Positions 8,918 to 18,085 of a DNA stretch of 64,000 nt are shown here, piece by piece. Source of the stretch: JAWSUT01 sp033549345. Its GTDB lineage: Bacteria > Bacillota > Dethiobacteria > Dethiobacterales > Dethiobacteraceae. Location: positions 62,001 through 126,000 of the forward strand of contig JAWSUT010000001.1 in NCBI GenBank assembly GCA_033549345.1, written 5' to 3'. Below the pieces are notes generated by a model. That model was not told where the DNA came from and did not search any database. It was given only the letters and a program-made list of their open reading frames with translations. Each line of letters begins with the position of its first letter. Positions within the stretch are counted from its first letter, which is position 1. The translations under genes were made by a program, and so were the position numbers.

Positions 8918-9232
8918 ATGGCAAATAAAAGGAATAAAAAACGATTGGTTCCCGGCGTGGAACAGGCTCTGGAAAAGTTTAAAACAGAAATTGCCGGTGA
9001 ACTGGGTATTACGGACGGCAGTCCCAACTCAACACTTGAAGCCGCCATGGAAAAATATAAGCATGAAATCGCCGGTGAACTGGGTATCGATTCCTATATT
9101 AGGCAGCAAGGCTGGAAAGATGTCTCATCCGGCATGTGCGGCGCAGTTGGCGGCCGCATGGGCGGACGAATCGGCGGAAACATGGTTAAACGGATGATTG
9201 AGATGGCTGAAAAAGAACTTGCCGGTAAATAA
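8918..9232 (+). CDS. Alpha/beta-type small acid-soluble spore protein (SASP) with duplicated motif
   Basis: 104 residues. The C-terminal half matches the clostridial SASP pattern: EIAGELGI, a GW pair followed by V-S-S, CGAVGGRMGG, then NMVKRMIEMAEKEL. Such proteins coat DNA in the spore and are degraded at germination by the GPR protease, which cuts in the E-I/F-A segment. Here the segment KxEIAGELGI occurs twice, at about residues 23-32 and 47-56, each preceded by a similar helix (ALEKFKT and AMEKYKH). The ribosome binding site AAGGAGGTG is strong. Expression in the forespore is expected from the family, but I could not identify a sigma-G promoter. Confidence 0.85.
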   Translation: MANKRNKKRLVPGVEQALEKFKTEIAGELGITDGSPNSTLEAAMEKYKHEIAGELGIDSYIRQQGWKDVSSGMCGAVGGRMGGRIGGNMVKRMIEMAEKELAGK

Positions 9233-9235
9233 TAC

Positions 9236-10234
9236 TTACTCCATTTTGGCAATAACGGCCTCCGCCATTTCCATGCCTTTTGCGGTACCACCCAAATCGT
9301 ATGTCACCGTTTTCCCTTCACGGATGACGGCAGCCAGCGCCGTTTCCACCCGGTCGGCAGCCTGTGTTTCGCCAAGATAACGAAGCATCATCACAGCCGA
9401 GAGCATAATTGCCGTCGGGTTTACCTTGTCAAGGCCGGCGTACTTGGGTGCACTGCCGTGAACCGGCTCGAAGAGCGCATAATCCGTGCCGATATTGGCA
9501 CCCGGTGCCAGGCCAAGCCCCCCTACCAGGCCGGCGCAAAGATCAGAGATAATATCGCCATAGAGGTTGGGCATGACCATTACATCGTAGAGTTCCGGTT
9601 TCTGAACGAGCTGCATGCACATATTGTCCACTATCCGGTCTTCAAATTCAATATCCGGATATTCACGGGCCACTTCGGCCGCAACAGACAAAAACAGGCC
9701 GTCTGTGCATTTCATGATATTTGCTTTGTGTACCGCTGTGACTTTACGGCGGTTATTCTTTTGCGCATAGTCAAAGGCAAAACGACAAATACGTTCAGAG
9801 CCCTTGCGTGTAATAATTTTTATGCTCTCGGCGGCGTCTTCTCCCACCATGTGTTCCACACCGGCGTAAAGATCTTCTGTGTTTTCACGCACGATGACCA
9901 GGTCGATATTATCATAACGGGAACGGATTCCCTGATATGTACGGGCAGGGCGCAGATTGGCAAACAAGTCAAGTTTTTTGCGCAGCGCAACATTGATACT
10001 GCGGAAACCGGTGCCGACCGGCGTGGTCAGCGGGCCTTTCAAAGCGATTTTATTTCGCCGAATAGATTCGATTACATTATCCGGCAGAGGTGTGCCAAAT
10101 TTTGGTATTGCACTTTCCCCCGCCAGAAGCTCTTCCCATTCAATGGGAACATTTGTGGCTGCCAGAACTTTCTTCGTGGCCGCCGTAATATCGGGGCCGA
10201 TACCGTCACCGGGCAATAATGTGATTTTGTACAT
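9236..10234 (-). CDS. Isocitrate dehydrogenase, short monofunctional type
   Basis: 332-residue member of the isocitrate/isopropylmalate dehydrogenase family. Substrate residues match isocitrate rather than isopropylmalate: S79 and N81 in RSINVALR, followed by LDLFANLRPAR and RENTEDLYAG. The metal-binding segment is NLYGDIISDL. The cofactor region reads HGSAPKYAG; K264/Y265 match the NADP-binding K344/Y345 of E. coli Icd, and Y312 matches Y391, but the position of R395 is G316. Short homologues usually carry D-I there and use NAD. Cofactor choice is thus uncertain. GGAGGAAACA precedes the chosen ATG. The gene stands alone, with its own promoter. Confidence 0.86.
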   Translation of the reverse strand: MYKITLLPGDGIGPDITAATKKVLAATNVPIEWEELLAGESAIPKFGTPLPDNVIESIRRNKIALKGPLTTPVGTGFRSINVALRKKLDLFANLRPARTYQGIRSRYDNIDLVIVRENTEDLYAGVEHMVGEDAAESIKIITRKGSERICRFAFDYAQKNNRRKVTAVHKANIMKCTDGLFLSVAAEVAREYPDIEFEDRIVDNMCMQLVQKPELYDVMVMPNLYGDIISDLCAGLVGGLGLAPGANIGTDYALFEPVHGSAPKYAGLDKVNPTAIMLSAVMMLRYLGETQAADRVETALAAVIREGKTVTYDLGGTAKGMEMAEAVIAKME

Positions 10235-10284
10235 TGTTTCCTCCTTATTGTCTTGGATGTTATGCTTGTCCAAATGTGGTAATC

Positions 10285-10314
10285 ATTATACCAAAAAAGA
10301 GGTTCTTCTGTAAA
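10285..10314 (-). promoter_or_regulatory. Sigma-A-type promoter of the isocitrate dehydrogenase gene
   Basis: Minus-strand TTTACA and TATAAT are separated by 18 bases, about 50 bases before the start codon. This is one of the best consensus matches in the window. The rest of the 10274-10419 gap is AT-rich and shows no gene. Confidence 0.7.
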
Positions 10315-10419
10315 TGCAGTATTTATATTTATTCTACCCGATTCAGGTCACTGTTTGTATGAATACTTGCTTAAAATATTTCATTTCAATGCAAGATTAC
10401 ACCCAACACAGGTTATGAT

Positions 10420-11358
10420 TTATTGATTTCCTCTGCCAGGCAAATGGCAGGCAGCGCGGTGTCCCGGCCTGATTGTGACAAAGCCCGGGGGTACCCGGGC
10501 ACAGTACCCTACGGCAGATTCACAGCGCGGATGAAAACGGCATCCCTGTGGCGGATGATAGGGGTCGGCCGGTTCACCGCAATCTGTAAATTCCTGCTTT
10601 TTTGTCGGGTCAGGCAGCAGGTGAGACTGCAAAAGCATTTTTGTGTACTTGTGTCCGGGGGCCGCAAACACATTTTGAACCGGGCCGTTTTCCACAATCT
10701 TGCCAAGATACATAACAGCGACCCGGTCGCAAATCTGGCGAACCACAGCCAGATTATGCGAAATCAGCAAATAAGACAGACCGTACTCCGTCTTCAGTCG
10801 CATCAGCATCTGTAGAATCTGGGCACCGGCCGTTACATCCAGCGCAGAAACCGGCTCATCTAGAACCACCAGATTAGGCCGCATGATCAGGGCGCGTGCC
10901 AGGGCGATGCGCTGTCGCTGACCACCGCTGAACTGGTGGGGATACCGGTTTAATACTGTCAGGGGAAGCCCCACTGCCGCCAGTGTTTCGGCAACAATTT
11001 GCCGCCGGGCTTCTTTGCTGTCCGTTTTGTTGATCATGAGCCCCTCACCCACCAGTGCGCCCACCGTCATCCGCGGATTCAGCGCGGCTGTACTGTCCTG
11101 AAAAACCATCTGGATATCCGGGCGGGGGCGGCCTTCTGCTTGCCCTCCCCCGATGAGCAGCCGGCCTGCGACGGGGCTGATCAGGCCTGCAATGACTTTG
11201 CCAAGAGTTGTTTTACCCGAGCCGGACTCACCCACAAGTCCCACTGCCTGTGCCCGGTCCACAGACAGTGACACACCGGCTACGGCACGGAGAAAATTAC
11301 CCGTACCGACGCTGTAACCCGCATAGATATTTTTGGCTTCAACAAGTGGCTTAGTCAT
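10420..11358 (-). CDS. Oligopeptide/dipeptide ABC transporter ATP-binding protein (OppF/AppF-like)
   Basis: Second ATPase of the importer, 312 residues. It shows Walker A GESGSGKTT, signature FSGGQRQRIALARAL, Walker B LVVLDEPVSALD and the switch histidine in LLISHN. The C-terminal oligopeptide extension contains the cysteine-rich CRFHPRC segment typical of Opp/Dpp ATPases. The ATG chosen overlaps the last codons of the preceding ATPase gene by eight bases and has GGGGAG upstream; the frame extends 37 codons further without a site. It is last in the five-gene operon. The substrate (peptide, nickel or other) cannot be told from the sequence. Confidence 0.92.
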   Translation of the reverse strand: MTKPLVEAKNIYAGYSVGTGNFLRAVAGVSLSVDRAQAVGLVGESGSGKTTLGKVIAGLISPVAGRLLIGGGQAEGRPRPDIQMVFQDSTAALNPRMTVGALVGEGLMINKTDSKEARRQIVAETLAAVGLPLTVLNRYPHQFSGGQRQRIALARALIMRPNLVVLDEPVSALDVTAGAQILQMLMRLKTEYGLSYLLISHNLAVVRQICDRVAVMYLGKIVENGPVQNVFAAPGHKYTKMLLQSHLLPDPTKKQEFTDCGEPADPYHPPQGCRFHPRCESAVGYCARVPPGFVTIRPGHRAACHLPGRGNQ

Positions 11359-12298
11359 TAAATTCTCCCCGTGGGTAATGGCAGCGTACCGCACGCGTGC
11401 CAGATTTATTCGTTCTGCGGCCAGGGGGCCTGACACAGGCCGCCCCCCGTAGAGCGCACCTCTCTGCAAATCCGCACATGGCTGATGTGAAAGCGTGCGG
11501 GCTGATCATTGCGGGAATACGCAGCGGGCCCTCAAGGCGCGGAACTGAGGCCAACAGCAACTGTGTATACGGATGAGCCGGCTCTACAAACAGATCACGC
11601 GCCGGCGCCTCTTCCACTATTAGTCCCTCGCACATGACAAGAACTCTGTCGGCCAGTTGGGCAATGACACCCAGATCATGGGAGATCAGCAAAAGCGAAG
11701 CCCCTGTTATCTCTACATATGAGCGTAAGAGCCTTAGAATCTGCGCCTGCACAGTCACATCGAGTGCCGTAGTCGGTTCATCAGCCAAAAGCAGAGGCGG
11801 ATCGCAGCAAATGGCGGCTGCCAGCATCACGCGTTGTTTCAGGCCGCCGCTTAGCTGGTGTGGAAACTGTGCAGCACGCCGCCGCGGCGGATGAATACCC
11901 AGCGCTGCAAACAGTGTGAGTGTTTTTGCTTCCGCTTCCCGCTGCGTCATCTCTGTATGGAAGCGAATCGTTTCACTGACCAGCTCTCCTGCGGTCATCA
12001 GAGGATTTAGACAGGCCGCCGGCTCCTGAAACACCATGCCGATTTCTCTGCCGCGAATACGGCACCAGTCCTCTGCTCTGTCAGGTCGCAGCGTCCTGCC
12101 CTGAAAGATAACCTGCCCCGATGCAAAGGCTTCAGGCGGCAGCAGACCTCCCACAGCCAGGGCCGTCAGGCTCTTGCCGCTGCCGCTTTCACCCACAATG
12201 CCCACCACTTCCCCCTGTGCAACACTAAATGCAATACCTCTGAGGGCCTCGGCTGCACAGTCAGCAAAAGAAATCTTCAGGTTAGTTACGTTAAGCAC
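11351..12298 (-). CDS. Oligopeptide/dipeptide ABC transporter ATP-binding protein (OppD/AppD-like)
   Basis: First ATPase of the importer, 315 residues. It contains Walker A GESGSGKSL, signature LSGGLKQRVMLAAAI, Walker B LLLADEPTTALD and LLISHDLG. The signature has K rather than the usual R/Q after GGL, which is common in the family. The C-terminal extension has the CGFAERCALRGAAC cysteine cluster of the Opp/Dpp group, in a loosely conserved form. It overlaps both neighbours by eight bases, so the whole operon is tightly coupled. Confidence 0.92.
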   Translation of the reverse strand: MLNVTNLKISFADCAAEALRGIAFSVAQGEVVGIVGESGSGKSLTALAVGGLLPPEAFASGQVIFQGRTLRPDRAEDWCRIRGREIGMVFQEPAACLNPLMTAGELVSETIRFHTEMTQREAEAKTLTLFAALGIHPPRRRAAQFPHQLSGGLKQRVMLAAAICCDPPLLLADEPTTALDVTVQAQILRLLRSYVEITGASLLLISHDLGVIAQLADRVLVMCEGLIVEEAPARDLFVEPAHPYTQLLLASVPRLEGPLRIPAMISPHAFTSAMCGFAERCALRGAACVRPPGRRTNKSGTRAVRCHYPRGEFND

Positions 12299-13127
12299 GG
12301 CTGCTCAACCTCTTTCCCCGGCGCGGATCCAAGCGTTTACGCAGGCCTTCACCTGTCAGGTGAAAAGCAAATACGGTCAGAAAAATGAACAGACCGGGAA
12401 ATGTGGCATACCACCAGGCATGGCGGATGTAGAACTGGGCATCGCGCAGCATACTGCCCCACGTCGGAACCGGCGGCTGTATCCCCAGACCAAAGTATCC
12501 GAGCCCTGCTTCGGTCATAATGGCCGCAGGCACACAGAGTGTAGCGGCAACCAGAATCGGTGCGAACGTATTAGGCAAAAGATGCGTTAGCACAATGCGC
12601 GTGTGTGAAGCGCCCAAAAGCCGTGCAGAAGAGGTAAAATCAGCTTCTTTGAGCTGCATGATTTCCCCCCGGACGAGCCTGGCCACGCCCGGCCAGCCGG
12701 TTATGCCAATCACTGTCACCACCAGCCATAAAGCAGGTTCAAAAATCGCAACCAGAGTAAGAATCAAAAGCAGTGTGGGGAAAACAAGAATGATATCGGT
12801 GAAACGCATGATCACCTTATCGATGAAGCCGCCGCGGTAGCCGGCCAAAGCGCCTGCCATCGTACCGATTCCCACGGAAAGGAATGTGGCCAGAAAGCCT
12901 ACAGCCAGAGAAACCCGCGCACCAAAAAGAACGCGGGCAAAAATGTCACGGCCCAGCCGGTCCGTGCCGAAAAAATGTGTTGTATCCGGCGGGCAAAGCC
13001 AGTTATTCGCATCTGTCAGGTACGGGTCACCTGCCAAAAGAGGCGCAAAACAAGCAAGCAAACAAAGAACGGTGATTAACATCAGCCCTGTGAACAGCTC
13101 GGTATTTCCGCTTCCCTGCCTGCCCAT
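12291..13127 (-). CDS. ABC transporter permease (OppC/AppC-like)
   Basis: Second permease, 278 residues, of the BPD_transp_1 family. It has an N-terminal membrane helix (about residues 12-30), a short extracytoplasmic segment with the family motif HFFGTDRLGRDIFARVLFGARVSL, and a further membrane domain. The coupling EAA loop is SSARLLGASHTRIVLTHLLPN. The start ATG has AAAGGA seven bases upstream; the longer frame running back into the upstream gene has no site. The gene lies 16 bases after the OppB-like gene. Confidence 0.92.
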   Translation of the reverse strand: MGRQGSGNTELFTGLMLITVLCLLACFAPLLAGDPYLTDANNWLCPPDTTHFFGTDRLGRDIFARVLFGARVSLAVGFLATFLSVGIGTMAGALAGYRGGFIDKVIMRFTDIILVFPTLLLILTLVAIFEPALWLVVTVIGITGWPGVARLVRGEIMQLKEADFTSSARLLGASHTRIVLTHLLPNTFAPILVAATLCVPAAIMTEAGLGYFGLGIQPPVPTWGSMLRDAQFYIRHAWWYATFPGLFIFLTVFAFHLTGEGLRKRLDPRRGKRLSSRA

Positions 13128-13143
13128 ACTCCCATCCTTTCTT

Positions 13144-14085
13144 TTAGAGATGTGCCCTGAGCCGCGGGTCGACCAAATAATACAGAAGATCCGCCAGAAA
13201 ATTAGCCAAAGCCACAATGACTGCGGTGTAAAGATTCACTGTCATAATCACAGGGTAATCGCGCGCCAGAGTGGAGGCGATAATCCAGCGCCCGAGGCCG
13301 GGCCAGGAAAATACATATTCGGCCACCAGAGCACCTGTAAACAGCATCGGTATAGATAATGCGGCAACTGTTATAATCGGTATGGCGGCATTCGGTAAAA
13401 CATGACGAAAAAGAATCTGTTTTTCACGTAATCCTCTGGCTCTCGCAGCGCGGATATAATCCTGACTCAGGATGCCAAGCACCGCACTGCGCACGTAGCG
13501 CACATAATGGGAAAAACTGCCCAGAATAAGCACGGTCGCCGGCATCAGCATGTGGGAGAGGATATCCGAGAAGCCGCCGGCACCCGGTGTCTGCATCCCT
13601 ACGGCGGGCAGCAGAGCCAGCCGGTAAGAAAACACCATTACCAAAAGGATCCCGAACCAGAATCCGGGGATAGAAATTCCCGCCAGTGACAGCGCTCCGA
13701 TCAGGCGGTCCGCCAGTGATCCCTGGCGGGTGGCCGCAACAACACCGAACATGATTGCCAGTCCCAGAGACAGACAAAAGGTGGTCACTGTCAAAAGCAG
13801 TGTTGCAGGTAAACGTTGGGCAATCAGTTCCGGTACCGGTCTGTTATAAATCAGCGATGTGCCGAAATCACCACGGGCCATCCGGCTGAGCCATGAGACA
13901 TACTGCGCGGGCAGTGGCTGGTCCAGGTCTCTCATCTGCAGCCATTTTTCCACAGCAGTAGGGTCAAGCCGCAGTTCGGGATTTGCCTGCAGCGGGTGCC
14001 CCGGTGCACTGTGCATCATAAAAAATGTGATCAGAGTTACACCAAACAAGACAATTACAGTTTGTGAAAGCCTGCGCAGCACCAT
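13144..14085 (-). CDS. ABC transporter permease (OppB/AppB-like)
   Basis: First permease of the peptide-type importer, 313 residues, with six predicted membrane helices. It shows the usual N-terminal helix (VIVLFGVTLITFFMMHSAPG), the DLDQPLPAQYVSWL segment and ARGDFGTSL, followed by the EAA loop AARARGLREKQILFRHVLPN. The end, YYLVDPRLR, is the typical C-terminus of this family. The start codon shares one base with the stop codon of the binding-protein gene (TAATG). Confidence 0.93.
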   Translation of the reverse strand: MVLRRLSQTVIVLFGVTLITFFMMHSAPGHPLQANPELRLDPTAVEKWLQMRDLDQPLPAQYVSWLSRMARGDFGTSLIYNRPVPELIAQRLPATLLLTVTTFCLSLGLAIMFGVVAATRQGSLADRLIGALSLAGISIPGFWFGILLVMVFSYRLALLPAVGMQTPGAGGFSDILSHMLMPATVLILGSFSHYVRYVRSAVLGILSQDYIRAARARGLREKQILFRHVLPNAAIPIITVAALSIPMLFTGALVAEYVFSWPGLGRWIIASTLARDYPVIMTVNLYTAVIVALANFLADLLYYLVDPRLRAHL

Positions 14086-15692
14086 TAGTTTTCTGCTCCC
14101 TCCCGGCTAAAATGCCACTGGTGCACATTATAGAAGAGCAGCTCAGGGTGCGGTACAAACCCTTCAAGGTCGGCAGTTGCCGCGTGAACTGCCTGCCGGG
14201 TATAGAGCCAGATCATCGGTGCATCTTTTACGATGATTTCCTGCGCTTCCCTGTATATTTCAGTCCGCCGGGCAGGGTCAAAAACAGCGGTTCCCTCGTC
14301 CAGCAGTTGGTCAACCTTCTCGTTGGAATAATTGATCATGTTGCCGGGGCTGTCCGTATGCCAGTGAAACGTCAGGTCGGGGTCGGCATCGGCGCCGCGG
14401 CCAAGAGCCACCAGATCATAATCCCCTTCTCTGAATGCAGCCAGAAACGCTTCCCATTCCAGCAACGTTACATTGACATCCACCCCAATTTTAGCCGCCT
14501 GCTCTTTGAACAAAAGAGCGGTATTTTCCCTGACAATATTGCCCGCATTGACAATCAGTTTTAGGGTAATTCTGGAATACCCGGCGCTAAGCAGCAAACT
14601 GCGCGCGGCAGGAAGATTTTCCTCGTAAATCAGGAATTCTTCATCAAAAGTATAGTGCAGGGGCAAAACCGGTCCGTCTAAAGGCTCCGCAAACCCCAGC
14701 AGCAGATTTTCAACCACACCATCCTTATCCAGCAGAAGAGAAAGCGCCCTGCGCACTTTTTTGTTTGCCAGGGGTGACCCATCCCTTGCCGGATTAAATC
14801 CGATGTAATCATAAACCAGCCGTGGGTTGCGATGAATGCGGACCTGCGGGTCATTTTGCAGTGTTGCAATATCTTCTACTTTTACTGCGGTGGGAATCAG
14901 GTCCAGTTTTCCGGCCAACAGCTCAATCAGCTGTGTTTCCGGATTGGGAATAACACGATAGTATATTTCTTCAATCTCCGGTTTACCGAGAAAATAGTCC
15001 GGATTGGCCCTGACATAGAGATATTCATCCTGACGCCACTCACCAAACAGATACGGCCCGGCTCCAACCGGGACAGTCCGGGAATACACATGCTGTTCCA
15101 GTTCACTGACATGAATATCCGCCAGAATGTGTGCCGGCAGCGGTGCAAACACCAGATATGTCAGAAAAGGCGCGTGCGGTTTCTCCAGCCGGACCTGCAG
15201 CGTCCGTTCATCGACTACGGTAATGCCGGTTACCTTTCCGTCAGCATGGGGAGACACGTGGTTTTTTCGGTACTCTTTTGCCCCTTTTATGTGCTGCAGA
15301 AGCGGATACATCCAACCGGTATAATCCGGATGGATAATGGCCCTCATGGTAAAAGCCACATCCTCCGCCGTCATTGCAGTGCCGTCGGACCAGTATACCT
15401 CCTCATGCATCGTAAAAACATATGTCAGGTTGTCCTCCTTTACTTCCCAGGAAGAAAAAAGGCGCGGTTTTGGCTCCAGTGTTTCCGGATCCGTCATCAA
15501 AAGCTGCGGGTGCAAAAGCGCGGCCGCCTCGGCGGAAACAGCGTCCCGTAAAAAAAGCGGGTTTAATGTAATCGGATTAGCCGGCGAGGCCACATGCAGT
15601 GCCCGTTCTTTTTGTTCAACAGTTTCCTTCCGGCAGCCTGTACATGTGACCACTAAAAGTAATGCCGCAAAAATGATAAAAACCCGTCGCAC
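14085..15692 (-). CDS. ABC transporter substrate-binding lipoprotein, family 5
   Basis: Solute-binding protein of the SBP_bac_5 class, 535 residues. The N-terminus has a signal peptide ending in a lipobox (TCTGC, C20), so it is anchored on the outer face of the membrane. Family motifs include the segment WSDGTAMTAEDVAFT, then PVGAGPYLFGEW and the Y-N/GFNPARDGSPLANKKVRRALS region. It is the first gene of the operon. The start is a GTG with GGGGGG upstream. Binding proteins of this class take peptides, nickel, heme or sugars, and no specific ligand residue is recognised. Confidence 0.92.
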   Translation of the reverse strand: MRRVFIIFAALLLVVTCTGCRKETVEQKERALHVASPANPITLNPLFLRDAVSAEAAALLHPQLLMTDPETLEPKPRLFSSWEVKEDNLTYVFTMHEEVYWSDGTAMTAEDVAFTMRAIIHPDYTGWMYPLLQHIKGAKEYRKNHVSPHADGKVTGITVVDERTLQVRLEKPHAPFLTYLVFAPLPAHILADIHVSELEQHVYSRTVPVGAGPYLFGEWRQDEYLYVRANPDYFLGKPEIEEIYYRVIPNPETQLIELLAGKLDLIPTAVKVEDIATLQNDPQVRIHRNPRLVYDYIGFNPARDGSPLANKKVRRALSLLLDKDGVVENLLLGFAEPLDGPVLPLHYTFDEEFLIYEENLPAARSLLLSAGYSRITLKLIVNAGNIVRENTALLFKEQAAKIGVDVNVTLLEWEAFLAAFREGDYDLVALGRGADADPDLTFHWHTDSPGNMINYSNEKVDQLLDEGTAVFDPARRTEIYREAQEIIVKDAPMIWLYTRQAVHAATADLEGFVPHPELLFYNVHQWHFSREGAEN

Positions 15693-15829
15693 GTAAACAC
15701 CCCCCTTCGAGAATCCTTACGCGCAACCGGTTAAAAAAATACCTGTTTTCTACCGGCTAACCGGGCTAAATAGGACAAGTTGTTGTGGCTGGTGGGGCGT
15801 ATATACTGTCACGTCTTTTGCGGAGAAGG

Positions 15830-15858
15830 AAAAACACGCCTCACAAAGGCGTGTTTTT
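15830..15858 (-). terminator. Intrinsic terminator after acetoacetyl-CoA synthetase
   Basis: Perfect 11-base-pair stem AAAAACACGCC/GGCGTGTTTTT with a 7-base loop. It lies 42 bases after the stop codon on the minus strand and would also work on the other strand. Confidence 0.85.
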
Positions 15859-15900
15859 TAAGTGATGTGGACATGCATTGCTATTGATGCGTTCCTGCAT

Positions 15901-17853
15901 CTATGCGCTGAGGTCCGGCAGGTCCTTATAGTATTCAAGAACCTGCGGATTGGCCAGGGCGTCTTTATTGGGCACATCTTCGCCATGGACAACTCGTCTG
16001 ACGGCAATTTCCACTTTCTTACCGTTGATTGTGTATGGGATATCTGCTATTTGAATAATTTTTTCGGGTACGTGACGGGGCGTTGCGTTTTTACGGATAT
16101 TTGTTTTGATTTGTTTTTTTAAATCATCTGTCAGTTCCTGGTCTTCCACCAGCTTGACAAACAGGATTACCCGGACATCGTTGTCCCAGTCCTGACCAAT
16201 AACCAGGCTGTCAATGATTTCCGGCATGGCTTCCACCTGGCGGTAAATTTCGGCTGTACCGATCCGTACACCGCCGGGATTTAATGTGGCATCAGAGCGC
16301 CCGTAAATAATCAGGCCGCCTGTTTCTGTTACTTCCACATAATCACCGTGGTGCCAGACACCGGGGAATGTCTCAAAGTAAGCACCCAGATACTTGGCAT
16401 CGTTTTCATCATTCCAGAAATAAATCGGCATTGAGGGGAACGGAGCCGAACAGACCAATTCACCTTTTTCACCCACAACCGGCTCTCCATCCAGATTATA
16501 TGCTTCCACTTTCATTCCCAGCCCCCGGCACTGCAGTTCACCTTCATAGACGGGCCCGTTGGGATTGCCCAGTGCAAAGCAGGAGATAATGTCGGTACCG
16601 CCGGAAATGGAAGACAGGCAGACATCTTCTTTGACATCCCGGTAAACATAATGGAAACTCTCAACCGACAGCGGTGACCCGGTGGATAAGATTGCTTTTA
16701 GCGGCGACAGATCATAGCTCTCTTTTGGTTTTACACCGGACTGTTCAAGCGCCGCCATATACTTAGCGCTTGTACCGAAGACGCTGATGTTCTCGTCCTG
16801 TGCCAGTTTCATTAACGCGCCGGGTTCAGGATAAAAGGGTGAGCCGTCAAAGAGCACAAGTGTTGCACCCACTGCCAGCGAACTGACAAGCCAGTTCCAC
16901 ATCATCCAGCCGCAGGTTGTAAAATAGTAGATTGTGTCATCCCGGGTCAGGTCTGTGTGGATAATCAGCTCCTTTAAATGTTGAATCAGTGTGCCTCCCG
17001 CACCATGCACGATGCACTTGGGCACACCGGTTGTTCCTGAGGAGTACATAATGTAGAGCGGATGTTCGAAAGGAAGTTGGTTAAATTCAATTTCCAGACC
17101 GTCTTCTTTTGCCAGGAACTCATCAAACATGACGGCATCCCGGATACCGGAAATGTCCGGTTCAGCCTGGGTGTAAGGTACGATAACGACCTTTTCCACT
17201 TCCGGAATGGCTCCGGCAATTTCCCGGACTTTTTCCAGTGAATCGAATTTTTTACCGTTATAGGAATAGCCGTTAGCCGCAAAGAGCACTTTGGGCTCAA
17301 TCTGTCCGAAACGGTCCATGACACCCTGAAAACCAAAATCAGGTGAACAGGATGACCAGATCGCCCCGATTGACGTGGCTGCCAGCATAGCCACCACCGT
17401 TTCAATCATGTTGGGCATGAAACCGGCTACGCGATCTCCTGTGCTAACACCAAACTCACGCAGTGATTTACTCAGCCGGGCAACCCGGTCGTAGAGTTCG
17501 GCATATGTGATTCTTACCGGCTCATCATCTTCCCCTTTAAAGACCATCGCCGTTTTATCGTCCCGGTAGCGCAGCAGGTTTTCGGCAAAATTCAGTTTGG
17601 TGCCAGGGAACCACTCACTGTTAAACATATCATTGAAGTTGTCAATAACCCGGTCATAACTTTTTGATGCGAGAACGTCCCCGAATTCCCACATCAGGCC
17701 CCAAAATTCCGGGATATTTTCAACTGACCAGGCGTAAAGCTCGTCATACGATGTAAAGTCTTTACCAAAGCGTTCATTGACAAGTTTCATGAACTGTGTC
17801 ATGTTTGTCTTTGCTTTCCGTTCGGGCCCTGGTGTCCATAATGCCTGTTTCAT
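15901..17853 (-). CDS. Acetoacetyl-CoA synthetase (acetoacetate-CoA ligase)
   Basis: Adenylate-forming enzyme of 650 residues that activates acetoacetate to acetoacetyl-CoA. The N-terminal ACAS_N region (FGKDFTSYDELYAWSVENIPEFW, then DNFNDMFNSEWFPGTKLNFAENLLR) matches acetoacetyl-CoA synthetases more closely than acetyl-CoA synthetases. The phosphate-binding loop is SSGTTGVPKCIVHG. The catalytic lysine of the C-terminal A10 motif lies in YTINGKKVE. A strong AGGAGG site precedes the ATG. The gene is a single transcript ending at a hairpin. It may feed ketone-body or polyhydroxybutyrate-type carbon into acetyl-CoA; that role is inference. Confidence 0.9.
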   Translation of the reverse strand: MKQALWTPGPERKAKTNMTQFMKLVNERFGKDFTSYDELYAWSVENIPEFWGLMWEFGDVLASKSYDRVIDNFNDMFNSEWFPGTKLNFAENLLRYRDDKTAMVFKGEDDEPVRITYAELYDRVARLSKSLREFGVSTGDRVAGFMPNMIETVVAMLAATSIGAIWSSCSPDFGFQGVMDRFGQIEPKVLFAANGYSYNGKKFDSLEKVREIAGAIPEVEKVVIVPYTQAEPDISGIRDAVMFDEFLAKEDGLEIEFNQLPFEHPLYIMYSSGTTGVPKCIVHGAGGTLIQHLKELIIHTDLTRDDTIYYFTTCGWMMWNWLVSSLAVGATLVLFDGSPFYPEPGALMKLAQDENISVFGTSAKYMAALEQSGVKPKESYDLSPLKAILSTGSPLSVESFHYVYRDVKEDVCLSSISGGTDIISCFALGNPNGPVYEGELQCRGLGMKVEAYNLDGEPVVGEKGELVCSAPFPSMPIYFWNDENDAKYLGAYFETFPGVWHHGDYVEVTETGGLIIYGRSDATLNPGGVRIGTAEIYRQVEAMPEIIDSLVIGQDWDNDVRVILFVKLVEDQELTDDLKKQIKTNIRKNATPRHVPEKIIQIADIPYTINGKKVEIAVRRVVHGEDVPNKDALANPQVLEYYKDLPDLSA

Positions 17854-18085
17854 GCAGAAACCTCCTTATATTTTTCTTCAGCCGGCAGGGCTGTATTATA
17901 TAATAATAAATTTTAGCAATATTCATGCCAACGGTGTACGACGCTGACATACAGCCAGTTTCCTGCCTTGTCCAACCTGTTGGTTTTGCTGTTTATGTAT
18001 TTATGCATCGCTTTCCTCCCCTGCGGTAAAAGTTATGATATAATCGGACTCATAAACGATTACATTACAGATGGAGGTTTATCCT

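Noticed and set aside
9458..10219. 253-codon plus-strand open frame
   Set aside because: It is opposite the isocitrate dehydrogenase gene; product composition is atypical.
15731..15767. CCGGTTA/TAACCGG inverted repeat upstream of the peptide-binding protein gene
   Set aside because: The arms are only seven bases and far apart, with no promoter nearby to support an operator.
17890..17915. TATAAT-like hexamers upstream of the acetoacetyl-CoA synthetase
   Set aside because: The stretch is simply AT-rich and no -35 hexamer stands at a suitable distance.
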